Shown one piece after another: positions 38,556 through 48,754 of a stretch of 64,000 nt of DNA (position 1 is the stretch's first letter; each line of letters starts with the position of its first letter). The DNA comes from SCN-70-22 sp046327755. Its GTDB lineage: Bacteria > Gemmatimonadota > Gemmatimonadetes > Gemmatimonadales > Gemmatimonadaceae. A model generated the notes under the pieces. It saw only the letters and a program-made list of their open reading frames with translations, ran no database searches and was not told where the DNA came from. The position numbers and the translations under genes are program-made. Location of the stretch: assembly GCA_046327755.1 (NCBI GenBank), contig JAXLXW010000001.1, forward strand, positions 310,001-374,000, given 5' to 3'.

Positions 38556-40745
38556 ATGGACGTTTCCGGCCCCCAGTCGCGCCCCCACCACGGACTCCCC
38601 CTCGCGGCGGTCCCCCTCCTCCTCCTTCTCGCCTGGCCGATGGCCCTCGCCGGACAAGCTCCGACCTACCCCCAGTCCCGCCGCGGCGACGTCGTCGAGA
38701 CGCTGCACGGCAAGGACGTTCCCGACCCCTATCGCTGGCTTGAGGACCTCAACGCCGCCGAGACGGCGGCCTGGGTCGCCGCGCAGAACGCGACCACCGA
38801 GCGATACCTCTCGGCGCTCCCGCAGCGCGCCGCCCTCCGCGACCGCCTGACCGCGCTCTGGAACTACCCGCGCGTCACCCTCCCCTACCGTCTGGCCAAC
38901 GGAGTCCTCTTCTATCGCCGCAACACAGGGCTTCAGAAGCAGTTCGTCGTCCTCGCGCGCTCGTCACCGAGCACCCCCGCCAAGGTCATCCTCGACCCCA
39001 ACGCCCTCTCCCCAGACGGTTCGGTCGCCCTCGCCCAGTACGAGCCGGCCCCGGACGGGCGGCACGTGGCGTACGCCCTCTCGCAGGGCGGGGCCGACTG
39101 GCAGGACGTGAAGGTTCGCCAGGTGCGCACCGGCAAGGATCTCGACGAGACACTGTCGTGGGTGCGCTTCTCCGGGCTCTCCTGGACGCGCGACGGGAAG
39201 GGCTTCTTCTACTCGCGCTATCCGGCCCGCTCGGACTCGGAGAAGCTCAGCGCGGCGCTGGAGCACCAGAAGGTCTACTACCACCGGCTGGGGACGCCGC
39301 AGTCGCAGGACGTCCTGGTGTACGAGCGCCCCGACCTCCCCACCTGGTTCGTGAGCGCCGCCGTGACCGAGGACGGGCGCTATCTCGCCATCTCGATGTC
39401 CAAGGGGGCCGACAGCCGCAACCGGCTTTACGTCGCCGACATGGGAGATCCCAAGGCGCCCCACGTCACGGCACGCCCGGTGCCGCTGGTGGAAGAGGAC
39501 GACGGCGAGTTCGGCGTGGTGGGGAACGACGGCAGCACGTTGTTTGTCATCACCGACCTCGGCGCCCCGCGCCGCCGCGTGGTCGCCATCGACCTCGCGC
39601 ACCCGCAGCGCTCGCACTGGCGCACCCTCATCGCCGAGGGGGCGCATACCATCGAGAGCGTGCAGCTGGCGAAGTCGCACTTCATCGTCACGCGCCTGGT
39701 CGACGTGCGCAGCGAACTGTCGCTGTACACGCGCGAGGGGAAGGCGGCCGGTCGCGTCACGCTCCCCGGGATCGGGACGGTCGCTGGCGTGAGCGCCACC
39801 CGCGATTTCGCCGGCTTCTACTACGCCTTCACCTCCCCGCTCTACCCCACCACCGTCTTCCGCTACGACGTCGCCGCGCGCGCCAGCACACCGTTCGACG
39901 CCCCGCCCAGCGCCTTCGACCCCACGCGCTTCGAGACCACGCAGCGTTTCGCCACCTCGAAGGACGGGACGCGCGTCCCCTACTTCATCACGCATCGCAA
40001 GGGGATGCCGCTCGACGGCAAGAACCCCACGCTGCTGTACGCGTACGGCGGCTTCGCGGTCTCCCTCCTCCCCTCGTTCTCGCCGGCCAACATCGCCTGG
40101 ATGGAACAGGGGGGCGTGTGGGTGACGGCGTCGCTGCGCGGCGGCGGCGAGTACGGCGAGCAATGGCACCAGGCGGGGATGCGTGACAAGAAGCAGCGTG
40201 TGTTCGACGACTTCATCGCCGTGGCCGAGCAGCTCATCGCCGACAGGGTGACCTCACCGGCGCACCTCGCCATCGAGGGGGGCTCCAACGGCGGATTGCT
40301 GGTGGGGGCGGTGATGACGCAGCGCCCGGAGCTCTTCGCCGTCGCCCTCCCGGCGGTCGGCGTGCTGGACATGCTGCGCTATCACAAGTTCACCGGCGGC
40401 GCCGCGTGGGCCACCGAGTACGGTTTGGCGGACGAGGCGGACGCCTTCCCGTATCTCTACGCGTACTCACCACTGCACAACGTCAAGGCGGGGACGTGCT
40501 ACCCGGCGACGCTGATCACCACGGCCGATCACGACGACCGGGTGGTCCCCTCGCACTCGTTCAAGTTCGCCGCGGCGCTGCAGGCGGCGGCGCCCGCCAC
40601 ATGCACGCGCCCCCTCCTGATTCGCGTGGAGACGCAGGGGTCGCACGGCTACCGCCCCACCGACAAGCTGATTGCCGAGACGGCGGACATCCTCGCCTTC
40701 ACGCTGGCCCAGGCGGGGCGCGACGCGGCGCCTCCCACGCCGTAG
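38556..40745 (+). CDS. Secreted prolyl oligopeptidase (S9A)
   Basis: The 729-residue serine peptidase has an N-terminal signal peptide (ending LAGQ), an S9A propeller domain (about 100-430, starting DPYRWLEDLNAAETAAWV), and a catalytic alpha/beta hydrolase domain with the nucleophile in IEGGSNGGLLVG, the Asp in ADHDDRVVPSHS and the His in TQGSHGYRPT. It cleaves after proline in small peptides, here outside the cytoplasm. GGAG lies about 11 bases before the ATG. It is followed by a strong bidirectional terminator. Confidence 0.92.
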   Translation: MDVSGPQSRPHHGLPLAAVPLLLLLAWPMALAGQAPTYPQSRRGDVVETLHGKDVPDPYRWLEDLNAAETAAWVAAQNATTERYLSALPQRAALRDRLTALWNYPRVTLPYRLANGVLFYRRNTGLQKQFVVLARSSPSTPAKVILDPNALSPDGSVALAQYEPAPDGRHVAYALSQGGADWQDVKVRQVRTGKDLDETLSWVRFSGLSWTRDGKGFFYSRYPARSDSEKLSAALEHQKVYYHRLGTPQSQDVLVYERPDLPTWFVSAAVTEDGRYLAISMSKGADSRNRLYVADMGDPKAPHVTARPVPLVEEDDGEFGVVGNDGSTLFVITDLGAPRRRVVAIDLAHPQRSHWRTLIAEGAHTIESVQLAKSHFIVTRLVDVRSELSLYTREGKAAGRVTLPGIGTVAGVSATRDFAGFYYAFTSPLYPTTVFRYDVAARASTPFDAPPSAFDPTRFETTQRFATSKDGTRVPYFITHRKGMPLDGKNPTLLYAYGGFAVSLLPSFSPANIAWMEQGGVWVTASLRGGGEYGEQWHQAGMRDKKQRVFDDFIAVAEQLIADRVTSPAHLAIEGGSNGGLLVGAVMTQRPELFAVALPAVGVLDMLRYHKFTGGAAWATEYGLADEADAFPYLYAYSPLHNVKAGTCYPATLITTADHDDRVVPSHSFKFAAALQAAAPATCTRPLLIRVETQGSHGYRPTDKLIAETADILAFTLAQAGRDAAPPTP

Positions 40746-40770
40746 CCGCGCGCGTCGTGCCATGCTGCAA

Positions 40771-40803
40771 CGAGGGGCCCGCGACGATGTCGCGGGCCCC
40801 TCG
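40771..40803. terminator. Bidirectional terminator hairpin
   Basis: A perfect 15-bp stem (CGAGGGGCCCGCGAC, 40771-40785, and its complement 40789-40803) with a 3-base loop lies between the convergent peptidase and FadR-type genes. No T-run, but the stem is very stable and its convergent position supports termination in both directions. Confidence 0.7.
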
Positions 40804-40821
40804 TGCCGTTCGTCGCGCGCG

Positions 40822-41556
40822 CTACGCCCCCGCTGGCGCGTTCACCGGCGCCGGCCCGCGCAGCGAGCGCAGCACCGCCGACACGTGCCCCAGGTGCTCG
40901 GCCATCGCCGACTCCGCGGCCGCGGCGTCCTGTCGCTCCACCGCCGCCAGGATCTCGCCGTGGCTCTTGAGCGCCCCGCCGATCTCGTCGCGGAATCCCA
41001 CCATGAAGACGCGCTCCGAGCGCAGCATCGTGAGGAGCGTGCGGCTCACGATCTCCAACACCGGATTGCCGGTCGAACGCGCCAGCTCGTAGTGGAACTC
41101 GCCGTCGGCGTCGATGAAGGCACGCGTGAGGTGCGCCTGCGCCTCCATCGTCTTCATCAGCGCCTTGAGGCGCTCGATGTTCTCGGCGGTGCGATGCTCG
41201 GCCGCCAGCCGGGCGATCGGGACCTCGATGATCTCGCGGGCCTCCTGCAAGTGCTCCGGCGTGTTGCGCGCGTCGCGCAGGAGGAGCGACATCGACTCGA
41301 CCACGTGGTCGGTCGTGAGCGCCGCGACGAAGGTGCCGCGCCCCACGTGCACCTCCACCAGCCCCTTCTCGGCGAGTGACTTGATCGCCTCGCGCACCGC
41401 GGCGCGACTCACGCCAAAGTGCGTCGCCAGCTCACGCTCGGCAGGAATGCGATCGCCCGGCTTCAGCTCTCCCGACAGGATCTGCGCCTGCACATGCTCC
41501 ACAATCTCCTGGAACAGGCGCTCCTTCGGGCGAATGGGATCGAACGGGACAGACAT
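40822..41556 (-). CDS. FadR-subfamily GntR transcription regulator
   Basis: The 244-residue regulator has an N-terminal winged HTH (RIPAERELATHFGVSRAAVR) and a C-terminal all-helical FCD domain (about 90-230), with its metal-binding Asp/His region at DADGEFHYELARS and a second His in KSHGEILAAVER. FCD proteins respond to small carboxylic acids. The ATG at 41556 was chosen over longer frames. The target operon is not evident nearby. Confidence 0.86.
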   Translation of the reverse strand: MSVPFDPIRPKERLFQEIVEHVQAQILSGELKPGDRIPAERELATHFGVSRAAVREAIKSLAEKGLVEVHVGRGTFVAALTTDHVVESMSLLLRDARNTPEHLQEAREIIEVPIARLAAEHRTAENIERLKALMKTMEAQAHLTRAFIDADGEFHYELARSTGNPVLEIVSRTLLTMLRSERVFMVGFRDEIGGALKSHGEILAAVERQDAAAAESAMAEHLGHVSAVLRSLRGPAPVNAPAGA

Positions 41557-41711
41557 TTCTCGGGTTGGTGCGAAGATGGACGCCGCGCGGCAGCGCACGC
41601 GTGTGTCCGGAACGTAGCCCCGTCCGCGCCCAGCGGCAAACACAGCCCCCCCCGGCCCCCCGCTAGATTCCACCACCGCTGAACCCCCGTCGTCTCGCCG
41701 TCCCGCTCCCG

Positions 41712-42737
41712 ATGTCATCGTCACCCGTTCGCGTGCTGCAGGCCTCCCCGGCAGACACCGCCGCCTTCGAGTCGGCCATCGCCGAGGGCGGGGCGCTGCT
41801 GCGCGCCGGCGGACTCGTCGCCTTTCCCACCGAGACCGTCTACGGACTAGGCGCCAACGCCCTGAGCGCCGAAGCGGTTCAGCGCATCTACACGGCGAAA
41901 GGGCGCCCCTCGTTCAACCCGCTCATCGTTCACATCGCCGACCCGTCCGAGTTGGAGACCGTTGCCCGCGAGGTTCCGCCAGTCGCAAGAACGCTGGCCG
42001 ACGCGTTCTGGCCCGGCCCGCTCACGCTTGTCCTCCCGAAGCGCTCGCACGTTCCCGACATCGTGAGTGCCGGGCTCGACACGGTGGGGGTGCGCGTTCC
42101 GTCGCATCCGGTGGCGCGCGCGCTGATTCGTCGTGCCGGTGTCCCGGTGGCGGCGCCGAGCGCCAACGCCTTCACGCGCGTGTCGCCCACGACGGCGGCG
42201 CACGTGGTGACCCAACTGGGCGCAGCGGTGGACCTGGTCATCGACGGCGGGAGCACCACCGTGGGAATCGAGTCGACGGTGGTCGACGTGTCCGGCGAGC
42301 GTCCCCTCCTGCTGCGACTGGGAGGGGTGTCGCGCGAGGCGCTGGAGCGCGTGGTCGGTCCGGTGGACGTCGTTAGGCATGGATCGGCGGGCGAGACGCC
42401 GCGCCCGTCGCCGGGGATGATCGACCGGCACTACGCCCCGCGCGCCGCTCTGCATCGATTCACGGAGGACGAGCGCCCGCAGGTGTGGCGGCGACTGGCA
42501 ACGCTCGAGGACGCGGGGACGCGCACGGGGCTCATCGCCTTCGACGTCGAAGACGCCGCCGCGGGAGTGGCCATCGCGATGCCCGGCGACGCCGCCGGCT
42601 ATGCCCGCGCACTCTACGCCGCGCTCCACGCACTGGACGCGGCCGGGTGCACCGTCGCCTGGGTCGAAGCCATTCCCGACGGCGAAGGCTGGGCCGCGAT
42701 CGCCGACCGACTGCGACGCGCCGGACTCCCGGCGTAG
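41712..42737 (+). CDS. tsaC: Threonylcarbamoyl-AMP synthase (Sua5/TsaC)
   Basis: Makes threonylcarbamoyl-AMP for t6A37 modification of tRNAs decoding ANN codons. YrdC-domain motifs are clear: FPTETVYGLGANAL, KGRPSFNPLIVHI and SANAFTRVSPT. The C-terminal extension (about 220-341) is the Sua5 domain found in longer members, with PSPGMIDRHYAPRA as the linker that covers the active site. Essential-type gene. Confidence 0.93.
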   Translation: MSSSPVRVLQASPADTAAFESAIAEGGALLRAGGLVAFPTETVYGLGANALSAEAVQRIYTAKGRPSFNPLIVHIADPSELETVAREVPPVARTLADAFWPGPLTLVLPKRSHVPDIVSAGLDTVGVRVPSHPVARALIRRAGVPVAAPSANAFTRVSPTTAAHVVTQLGAAVDLVIDGGSTTVGIESTVVDVSGERPLLLRLGGVSREALERVVGPVDVVRHGSAGETPRPSPGMIDRHYAPRAALHRFTEDERPQVWRRLATLEDAGTRTGLIAFDVEDAAAGVAIAMPGDAAGYARALYAALHALDAAGCTVAWVEAIPDGEGWAAIADRLRRAGLPA

Positions 42738-42857
42738 CGCGGCCGTCGCGCGCGGCGCCTTACGGACTCGCGCCCCCGGCGCTCGATTTCGCGAACTGTT
42801 GCCCGACACCGCGCGTTGGTCGCCGAGCAACCGATCGTTCCCCGTTCGCCTCCCCCC

Positions 42858-43757
42858 ATGCCCTGGCTCAACTACCACCACCTCCTCTACTTCTGGACCG
42901 TGGCGCGCACCGGGAGCGTGACCAAGGCGTGCCAGGAGCTGAACCTCACGCAGCCGGCGGTGAGCGCGCAGATCCGGATGCTGGAGAAGGCGTTCGGCGA
43001 GAAGCTCTTCGTCAAGCGCGGGCGCAACCTCGTCCTCACTGACGTGGGGCGCCTGGTCTATCGTTATGCGGACGAGATCTTCCTGCTGGGACGCGAGATG
43101 CAGGAGACGCTCGCCGGGCGGCCGACGGGGCGACCGCAGCGGTTGGTGGTGGGCGTGTGCGACCAGGTGCCGAAGCTCATCGCCTTCCGGTTGTTGGAGC
43201 CGGTGCTGCGGCGCGGCGAGGGGGTGCAGCTCGTGCTGCGCGACGACAAGCCGGAGCGACTCTTTGGCGACCTTGCGATCCACTCGCTCGACCTCGTGAT
43301 CTCCGACGCGCCGGTGGGGGCGAGTGCCAAGGTGCGCGCCTTCAACCACCTGTTGGGCGAGACCGACGTCTCGATCTACGCCGCCCCGGCCCTGGCGGCG
43401 CACTTCCGCAAGAAGTTTCCCGAGTCGCTGAACGGGGCGCCGTTCCTCCTCCCGGCCGACGGCACGATGCTGCGCCGTTCGCTCACCGCCTGGTTCAACT
43501 CGGCCAAGATCCACCCCAACACGGTCGGCGAGATCGACGACAGCGCGCTGCTCAAGACCTTTGGGCAGGGCGGGATCGGGCTGTTCGCCGCGCCTACCGC
43601 CATCGAGGCCGACGTCATCCAGCAGTACGGCGTGAAGCCGGTGGGGCGCGTGGAATCGGTGAAGGAGCGCTTCTACGCCGTCTCGGTCGAGCGGAAGATC
43701 ACGCACCCGATCGTGAAGGAGATCACGTCCGAGGCGCGCACGACGCTCTTCGGCTAG
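42858..43757 (+). CDS. nhaR: NhaR-like LysR-family regulator
   Basis: A LysR-type regulator of 299 residues starting MPWLNYHHLLYFWTVARTG, the NhaR-type N-terminus, with the HTH in ARTGSVTKACQELNLTQPAV. The effector domain keeps the NhaR pattern (VVGVCDQVPKLIAFRLLEP). NhaR activates Na+/H+ antiporter genes, but no antiporter gene is adjacent, so the target is elsewhere. Confidence 0.88.
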   Translation: MPWLNYHHLLYFWTVARTGSVTKACQELNLTQPAVSAQIRMLEKAFGEKLFVKRGRNLVLTDVGRLVYRYADEIFLLGREMQETLAGRPTGRPQRLVVGVCDQVPKLIAFRLLEPVLRRGEGVQLVLRDDKPERLFGDLAIHSLDLVISDAPVGASAKVRAFNHLLGETDVSIYAAPALAAHFRKKFPESLNGAPFLLPADGTMLRRSLTAWFNSAKIHPNTVGEIDDSALLKTFGQGGIGLFAAPTAIEADVIQQYGVKPVGRVESVKERFYAVSVERKITHPIVKEITSEARTTLFG

Positions 43758-43771
43758 GCGCTGGCCCGCGC

Positions 43772-44227
43772 CTAGAAGCGCTCTCCCTTCGCCTCGCGCA
43801 CCGCGCTCCCCACGGCGCGTACGCGCGACCACATGGTGTGGAAGAAGATGGCGATCCCCGCCACCTGCAACGCGCCGGCGGCCACGACCACCACGCGCAA
43901 CGCCGGCGCCTGGCTCCCGATGCGCGCCAGCTCACCCGCCAGCCGCAACGTGGTCCCCACCGTCATGCACCAGTAGGCGGCGCTGGCCAGGCGCGGATCG
44001 TAGCGCGTATCGTCCTTCTCGGGGCGCGGAAAGAGCCAGAGGGCGACCCCCTGGATCATCATCATCACGAAGCCCACGAGGATGGCGTGCGTGTGCGCCG
44101 AGATCTGGTACGGCGACGGCCACGCGTTCCCCAGCTCGCGCTGCACCAGGCTCCAGAGCCCAAGCAGGAGCCCGGCGACGAGGAAGGCGATCCCCGTCTT
44201 GATGTAGCGGCGGACGAGCGTGTGCAT
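43772..44227 (-). CDS. Four-helix membrane protein, cytochrome-oxidase-subunit-I-like
   Basis: A 151-residue integral membrane protein with four helices. The segment SAHTHAILVGFVMMMIQGVA resembles haem-ligating helix II of cbb3 oxidase subunit I, with the His positioned as a low-spin haem ligand. It is far too short to be a full oxidase subunit. A related 154-residue protein is encoded two genes upstream. The two flank a CopD-like gene, suggesting a haem/copper role; function unproven. Confidence 0.65.
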   Translation of the reverse strand: MHTLVRRYIKTGIAFLVAGLLLGLWSLVQRELGNAWPSPYQISAHTHAILVGFVMMMIQGVALWLFPRPEKDDTRYDPRLASAAYWCMTVGTTLRLAGELARIGSQAPALRVVVVAAGALQVAGIAIFFHTMWSRVRAVGSAVREAKGERF

Positions 44228-44239
44228 CGCGCCCCGCGC

Positions 44240-44734
44240 CTACCCGCGGACGAGGTGCGCCGCGGCAATCACCACGCCGATCGCCGCCAGCGCCCCCACG
44301 CGCGCCAGGAGGACGACCTGACGCCGGATCCTGGCCCCGTCGGGGCGCGCGTCGAGTTCACGCGCGAGCGAGGGCGAGAGCGCGATGTCGTGCGCCAGCG
44401 AGAGGACAAGCATGAACGTCACCATCCCCAGCTTCCAGGCCAGCGCGTAGCCCACGCCCTGCGACCAGAAGGCGCGGCTGGACCAGAGCGACCAGGCGAG
44501 CCAACCGCGGTACCAGAGAAGCCACGTCCCGCTCCCGAGGAGGACCACGACGGCCCCCCACCCTACATACCGGAAGCGCATCCCCACGGCGTCGAACAGC
44601 GCCGTGCGCAACTCGGGGGGCTCCACCTTGCGCAGCGCGGGCGCACCCACGAGGGCAAGGAAGAGGACGCCGCCGATCCAGGTCATGGCGCCGAACAGGT
44701 GGAGCGTGACGAACGTGTAGTACAGCGTGCGCAC
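44240..44734 (-). CDS. CopD/DUF4149-like membrane protein
   Basis: A 164-residue protein with four membrane helices, starting at a GTG. Helix I (TLHLFGAMTWIGGVLFLALV) has the HxxxxxxWxGG pattern of CopD-like copper-resistance proteins, and a conserved His occurs in LSLAHDIALSPS. It lies between two short oxidase-subunit-I-like genes on the same strand with gaps of 12 and 18 bases, so they form a three-gene unit. A role in copper or haem handling is inference. Confidence 0.72.
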   Translation of the reverse strand: MRTLYYTFVTLHLFGAMTWIGGVLFLALVGAPALRKVEPPELRTALFDAVGMRFRYVGWGAVVVLLGSGTWLLWYRGWLAWSLWSSRAFWSQGVGYALAWKLGMVTFMLVLSLAHDIALSPSLARELDARPDGARIRRQVVLLARVGALAAIGVVIAAAHLVRG

Positions 44735-44752
44735 GGTACGTACTCGGCGGGG

Positions 44753-45217
44753 TCAGTCGGGCTGCACGGTGGGGAGGGCGCCGGGGCGCCGCTGCGCCTG
44801 CTGCGCACGCTGCAGCACCCGCGGGCCATCCAGCGTGCGCCACAGGTTGTAGATGAAGAGATAGGCGCCTAACGCCGAGATGATCCCGCCGGCCGCCTGC
44901 ACCGGGAGGGCGCGGGGGGCGCCGAGGGTGGGGACGAGGAGGAAGCCCACCGACAGCGTCGCGAGTCCGACGTTCGCCACGTAGAAGTGAATCGAGGCCA
45001 GCCGCTTGTCGTGCAGCGGATGCCCCATGAAGCGCGGGATCACGTGATAGGCCACGCCGAAGATCATCATCGAGACGAAGCCCAGGAGGTTCATGTGGAA
45101 GTGCGCCGTGCGATACGCCGCGGCGTTGGGCCACGACGACATCACGGCGCCCAGCGTGACGCCGACGCCAAACCAGGCGAGGCTCGACTTGAGGAACGCC
45201 TTGGAAAACCAGTCCAT
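44753..45217 (-). CDS. Four-helix membrane protein, cbb3-subunit-I-like
   Basis: A 154-residue membrane protein related in pattern to the 151-residue protein encoded two genes downstream. RTAHFHMNLLGFVSMMIFGV carries His residues in a helix as in cbb3 oxidase subunit I, and VAYHVIPRFMGHPLHDKRLA follows. It is probably a haem-binding or haem-sensing short homologue. It is divergent from the PPK2 gene, with 218 bases between them. Confidence 0.65.
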   Translation of the reverse strand: MDWFSKAFLKSSLAWFGVGVTLGAVMSSWPNAAAYRTAHFHMNLLGFVSMMIFGVAYHVIPRFMGHPLHDKRLASIHFYVANVGLATLSVGFLLVPTLGAPRALPVQAAGGIISALGAYLFIYNLWRTLDGPRVLQRAQQAQRRPGALPTVQPD

Positions 45218-45435
45218 CGCCTACACTCCGGGCGAGCCGGCGGTGGCGCCCCCCGCGTCGTCCGGGAAGCGTCGCATCGCCCGCTCTTGAGGGGTTTGAC
45301 GGGCACCGGACGCGCAGGACCTCGGGTCGCGCGGTGCCACGTTGGGGCCCAATATCAGGGGCGTCGACGGTCCGTCGTGTGCGGATTCACCCGACCCGGG
45401 CGGCGACAATCCCTGAAATGCGGCATAACGCATAT

Positions 45436-46245
<810 letters not shown>

Positions 46246-46262
46246 GCGCTGGCGGGGGCGCA

Positions 46263-46372
46263 GGGAAGATCAACTGCGATCTCACGCGAAGACGCGAAGG
46301 CGCGAAGGGTTCGTGCTGCGATCCGACCGGCGCACGTGCCACCTCCTTTGCGTCTTCGCGTCTTCGCGTGAG
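46263..46372 (+). repeat. Dispersed palindromic repeat, family A, copy 1
   Basis: The core GGAAGATCAACTGCG at 46263-46277 is followed by CTCACGCGAAGACGCGAAG; the complementary arm lies at 46346-46372 (CTTTGCGTCTTCGCG and onward), with 24 of 27 positions pairing around a roughly 37-base loop. Similar cores occur at 56481, 57659 and 59606. It fills the gap between ppk2 and the caspase gene. Nothing else is visible in this gap. Confidence 0.75.
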
Positions 46373-46560
46373 GAAGTTCTTTCAGAAGCAGTGGAGCCCC
46401 CCCCCGGCCTCGCACACCCCTCGTTAAGCCCGGATAATCCGCGCCGATACTTCCTCCGATGGAGTATTCGGCCGCGCCCTCACCCGACGCCGGCGGTGCT
46501 CGGGCGACTGGCACCGAGGGGGCTTTGGCGCGCCCGGCACAGGGGGGCGCCGCGGCGCGG

Positions 46561-48714
46561 ATGGTGGCGCGGGCGGCGATCGCGCTCCTCCTCGGCGGGG
46601 TCGCCCTCGCGGCGCAGGCGCCGAAGGCACCACAGCGCTGGACGCTCGGCGATTCGCGGGAGCGCGTCCGACAGGTGCAAGGGGCGCCGGAGCTGGTCGA
46701 GCGCCTCACCTCGCTTGGCAAGGAGATCTGGTCGTATCGCACCAGCAGCGTGACCTTCGACCCGCGCACCGGGCGCGTCGTGGAGTACACCGATGCCGAG
46801 GGGGGGCTCAAGGTGGTCATGGCGCCCAAGGGGGCGCGCGGGGCGCCTGGGGCAAGCACGCGCGCGCCGCTCGTGCTCGGCGCGTCGCGCGATGTGGTGC
46901 TCCGACGCTTCGGCACGCCGTGGGCGTATACGCGCGACCCGTCGGGACGACGGGCCTTCCTCGCCTACGGGCGGAGCGTCGTGCAGCTCTCGCTCGACGA
47001 GGATCGCGTGAGCGGATGGATCGTTCGCGACTCTGCACTCGTGGTCGATGCGCGTGACCGCGAGGCGGGGGAGGCGGCGATGCGCGCGGGGGGAGCGGCC
47101 CCTGTCACTCGTCAGGCGGCGGCGCCGGCCACGTTGCGGGGGAGCGTCACCTGGCGAGACGACGATGGCGACGGGGCGCTCGCGCCGGGCGAAGGCGGGC
47201 GGGTGACGCTCGCCGTGGCGAACGATGGTCCGGGCGAAGCGCGCGCCGTTCGCGCGTCGCTCGTGGTCGAGTCGCCGGCGAGCGGTGTTTCGGTCTCGGT
47301 TGCCCCGTCCACCCCAACGATCGCCAGCGGGGGGACGCGCGACTTCACCTTCCGCCTCACCGCAGACTCGGCGCAGTCGGCGACGGAGATCGTCGTCGTC
47401 GCGCGCGCCAGCGAGGCGAACGGCTTCGACCTCTCCCCCGCCCTCCGGCTTCGCATCCCGGCGCGCGCCGCCGGTGCGCCGCGCCTCGTGGTGCGCGAGA
47501 CGCGCCTCGACGACGCCTCGCGCGACGGGCGCCTGGCCCCGCGCGAGGTCGGCGACCTCACCATCCGCCTCGGCAACGACGGCGACGCCGCGACGCCGCC
47601 GCTCCGCGCCCGCCTCTGGCGCGGCGGCGACCTGTTCCTCGCCGCCGGGGCGCGCGACACCTTCTCGTTAGGGGCGATCCCCGCCGGCGGGACGTCGACC
47701 ATCGCCCTCTCGCTCTACACCAACTCCCGCGCCGGCGACACCGCGCTCCGCCTCGAGCTGGCCGACGCGCGCGGGCGCGTCCTGGCGCGCCTCCCGATCG
47801 AGCTTTCCGTCACCGGGCGACCCAGCGGCGTGCTCGACGTCGTCGCGGCGCGCGACTCGTCAGGCAGTGCAGCCCGCGAGGGCACCAGCAGCGCCGCCGT
47901 CGATCGCGACCTCCCCGTCGCCGCCACGCGCCGCCCCGACGCCATCGCCGTCCTCCTCGGTGTCGAGCGGTACAAGCAACTCCCCGACGCGCGCTTCGCC
48001 GAGCGCGACGTCGCGCTGATGCGTCGTTATGCCGTGGAGGCGCTGGGGGTGAACGACGACGTCGAGCACCTCTACGCGCGCACCGGCGCCGACGTCACCG
48101 GCGGCGAGCTGCGCAAGCTGTTCGGCGAAGCAGGGTGGCTGGCGCGCCGCGTCACCGCCAACACCGACCTCGTGGTCTACTGGGCCGGGCACGGCGCCCC
48201 CGATGCGGCACGCCGATCGCCCTTCCTCCTCCCCTGGGACGCCGACCCCGCCTTCGTGGGGGAGACCAGCTTCGCGTTAGGCGACCTGTTCGACCGCCTG
48301 GCCCGCCTCCCCGCGCGGTCGATCGTCGTGATCCTCGACGCCTGCTTCACCGGCGTGGCCCGCGACGGCCAGGCGCTCGCCCCCGGCACGCGCCCCACCG
48401 TCCTCTCCGTCGAGCACCCCGCACTCGTCAGGCGGCAGATGGGGGTCATCACCGCCGCGCGCGGCGTGCAGCTCGCCGGCGACCTCCCCGACGCCCGCCA
48501 CGGCCTCCTGACCTACTGGATCGCCCGCGCCCTCCGCGGCGAAGCCGACACCGACAGCAACCGCACGATCACCATCGCCGAACTGGGGCGCTTCACCGAA
48601 CGCCACGTCCAGCAGACCGCGGCGCGCCTCAACCGCGACCAGCGCCCCCTCACCATCGCCCGCGACACGACGACGGTCGTCACCAAGCTCGCCCCAAGAG
48701 GATCTCCTCCGTGA
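46561..48714 (+). CDS. Caspase-fold (C14) protease with BamE-like and Ig-like domains
   Basis: Exported protein of about 717 residues. The ATG at 46561 gives a signal peptide (ending AAQA); an upstream ATG at 46459 would add 34 atypical residues. Domains: two SmpA/BamE-like repeats (about 25-85 and 105-165, with the GxP and W/YG patterns), two Ig/CARDB-like beta domains (about 190-460), and a C-terminal caspase p20 domain. The catalytic His is in VVYWAGHGAPD and the Cys in VVILDACFTGVARDG. Downstream DUF4384 and LPP20 lipoprotein genes form a unit. Its substrate is unknown; a role in envelope surveillance or regulated proteolysis is inference. Confidence 0.85.
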   Translation: MVARAAIALLLGGVALAAQAPKAPQRWTLGDSRERVRQVQGAPELVERLTSLGKEIWSYRTSSVTFDPRTGRVVEYTDAEGGLKVVMAPKGARGAPGASTRAPLVLGASRDVVLRRFGTPWAYTRDPSGRRAFLAYGRSVVQLSLDEDRVSGWIVRDSALVVDARDREAGEAAMRAGGAAPVTRQAAAPATLRGSVTWRDDDGDGALAPGEGGRVTLAVANDGPGEARAVRASLVVESPASGVSVSVAPSTPTIASGGTRDFTFRLTADSAQSATEIVVVARASEANGFDLSPALRLRIPARAAGAPRLVVRETRLDDASRDGRLAPREVGDLTIRLGNDGDAATPPLRARLWRGGDLFLAAGARDTFSLGAIPAGGTSTIALSLYTNSRAGDTALRLELADARGRVLARLPIELSVTGRPSGVLDVVAARDSSGSAAREGTSSAAVDRDLPVAATRRPDAIAVLLGVERYKQLPDARFAERDVALMRRYAVEALGVNDDVEHLYARTGADVTGGELRKLFGEAGWLARRVTANTDLVVYWAGHGAPDAARRSPFLLPWDADPAFVGETSFALGDLFDRLARLPARSIVVILDACFTGVARDGQALAPGTRPTVLSVEHPALVRRQMGVITAARGVQLAGDLPDARHGLLTYWIARALRGEADTDSNRTITIAELGRFTERHVQQTAARLNRDQRPLTIARDTTTVVTKLAPRGSPP

Positions 48715-48754
48715 TCCTCCGCGCTCCCTCCGTGCACCTCCGTGTCAGGCTTTT
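48701..48754 (-). repeat. Dispersed repeat, family B, copy 3 (left arm, inverted)
   Basis: On the minus strand this reads GACACGGAGGTGCACGG and onward, matching the left arm of the family B copies at 56557 and 58219 at about 38 of 42 positions. It covers the caspase stop codon and the GTG start of the next gene, so the first dozen or so codons of that protein's signal peptide derive from repeat DNA. No right arm is present. Confidence 0.75.
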
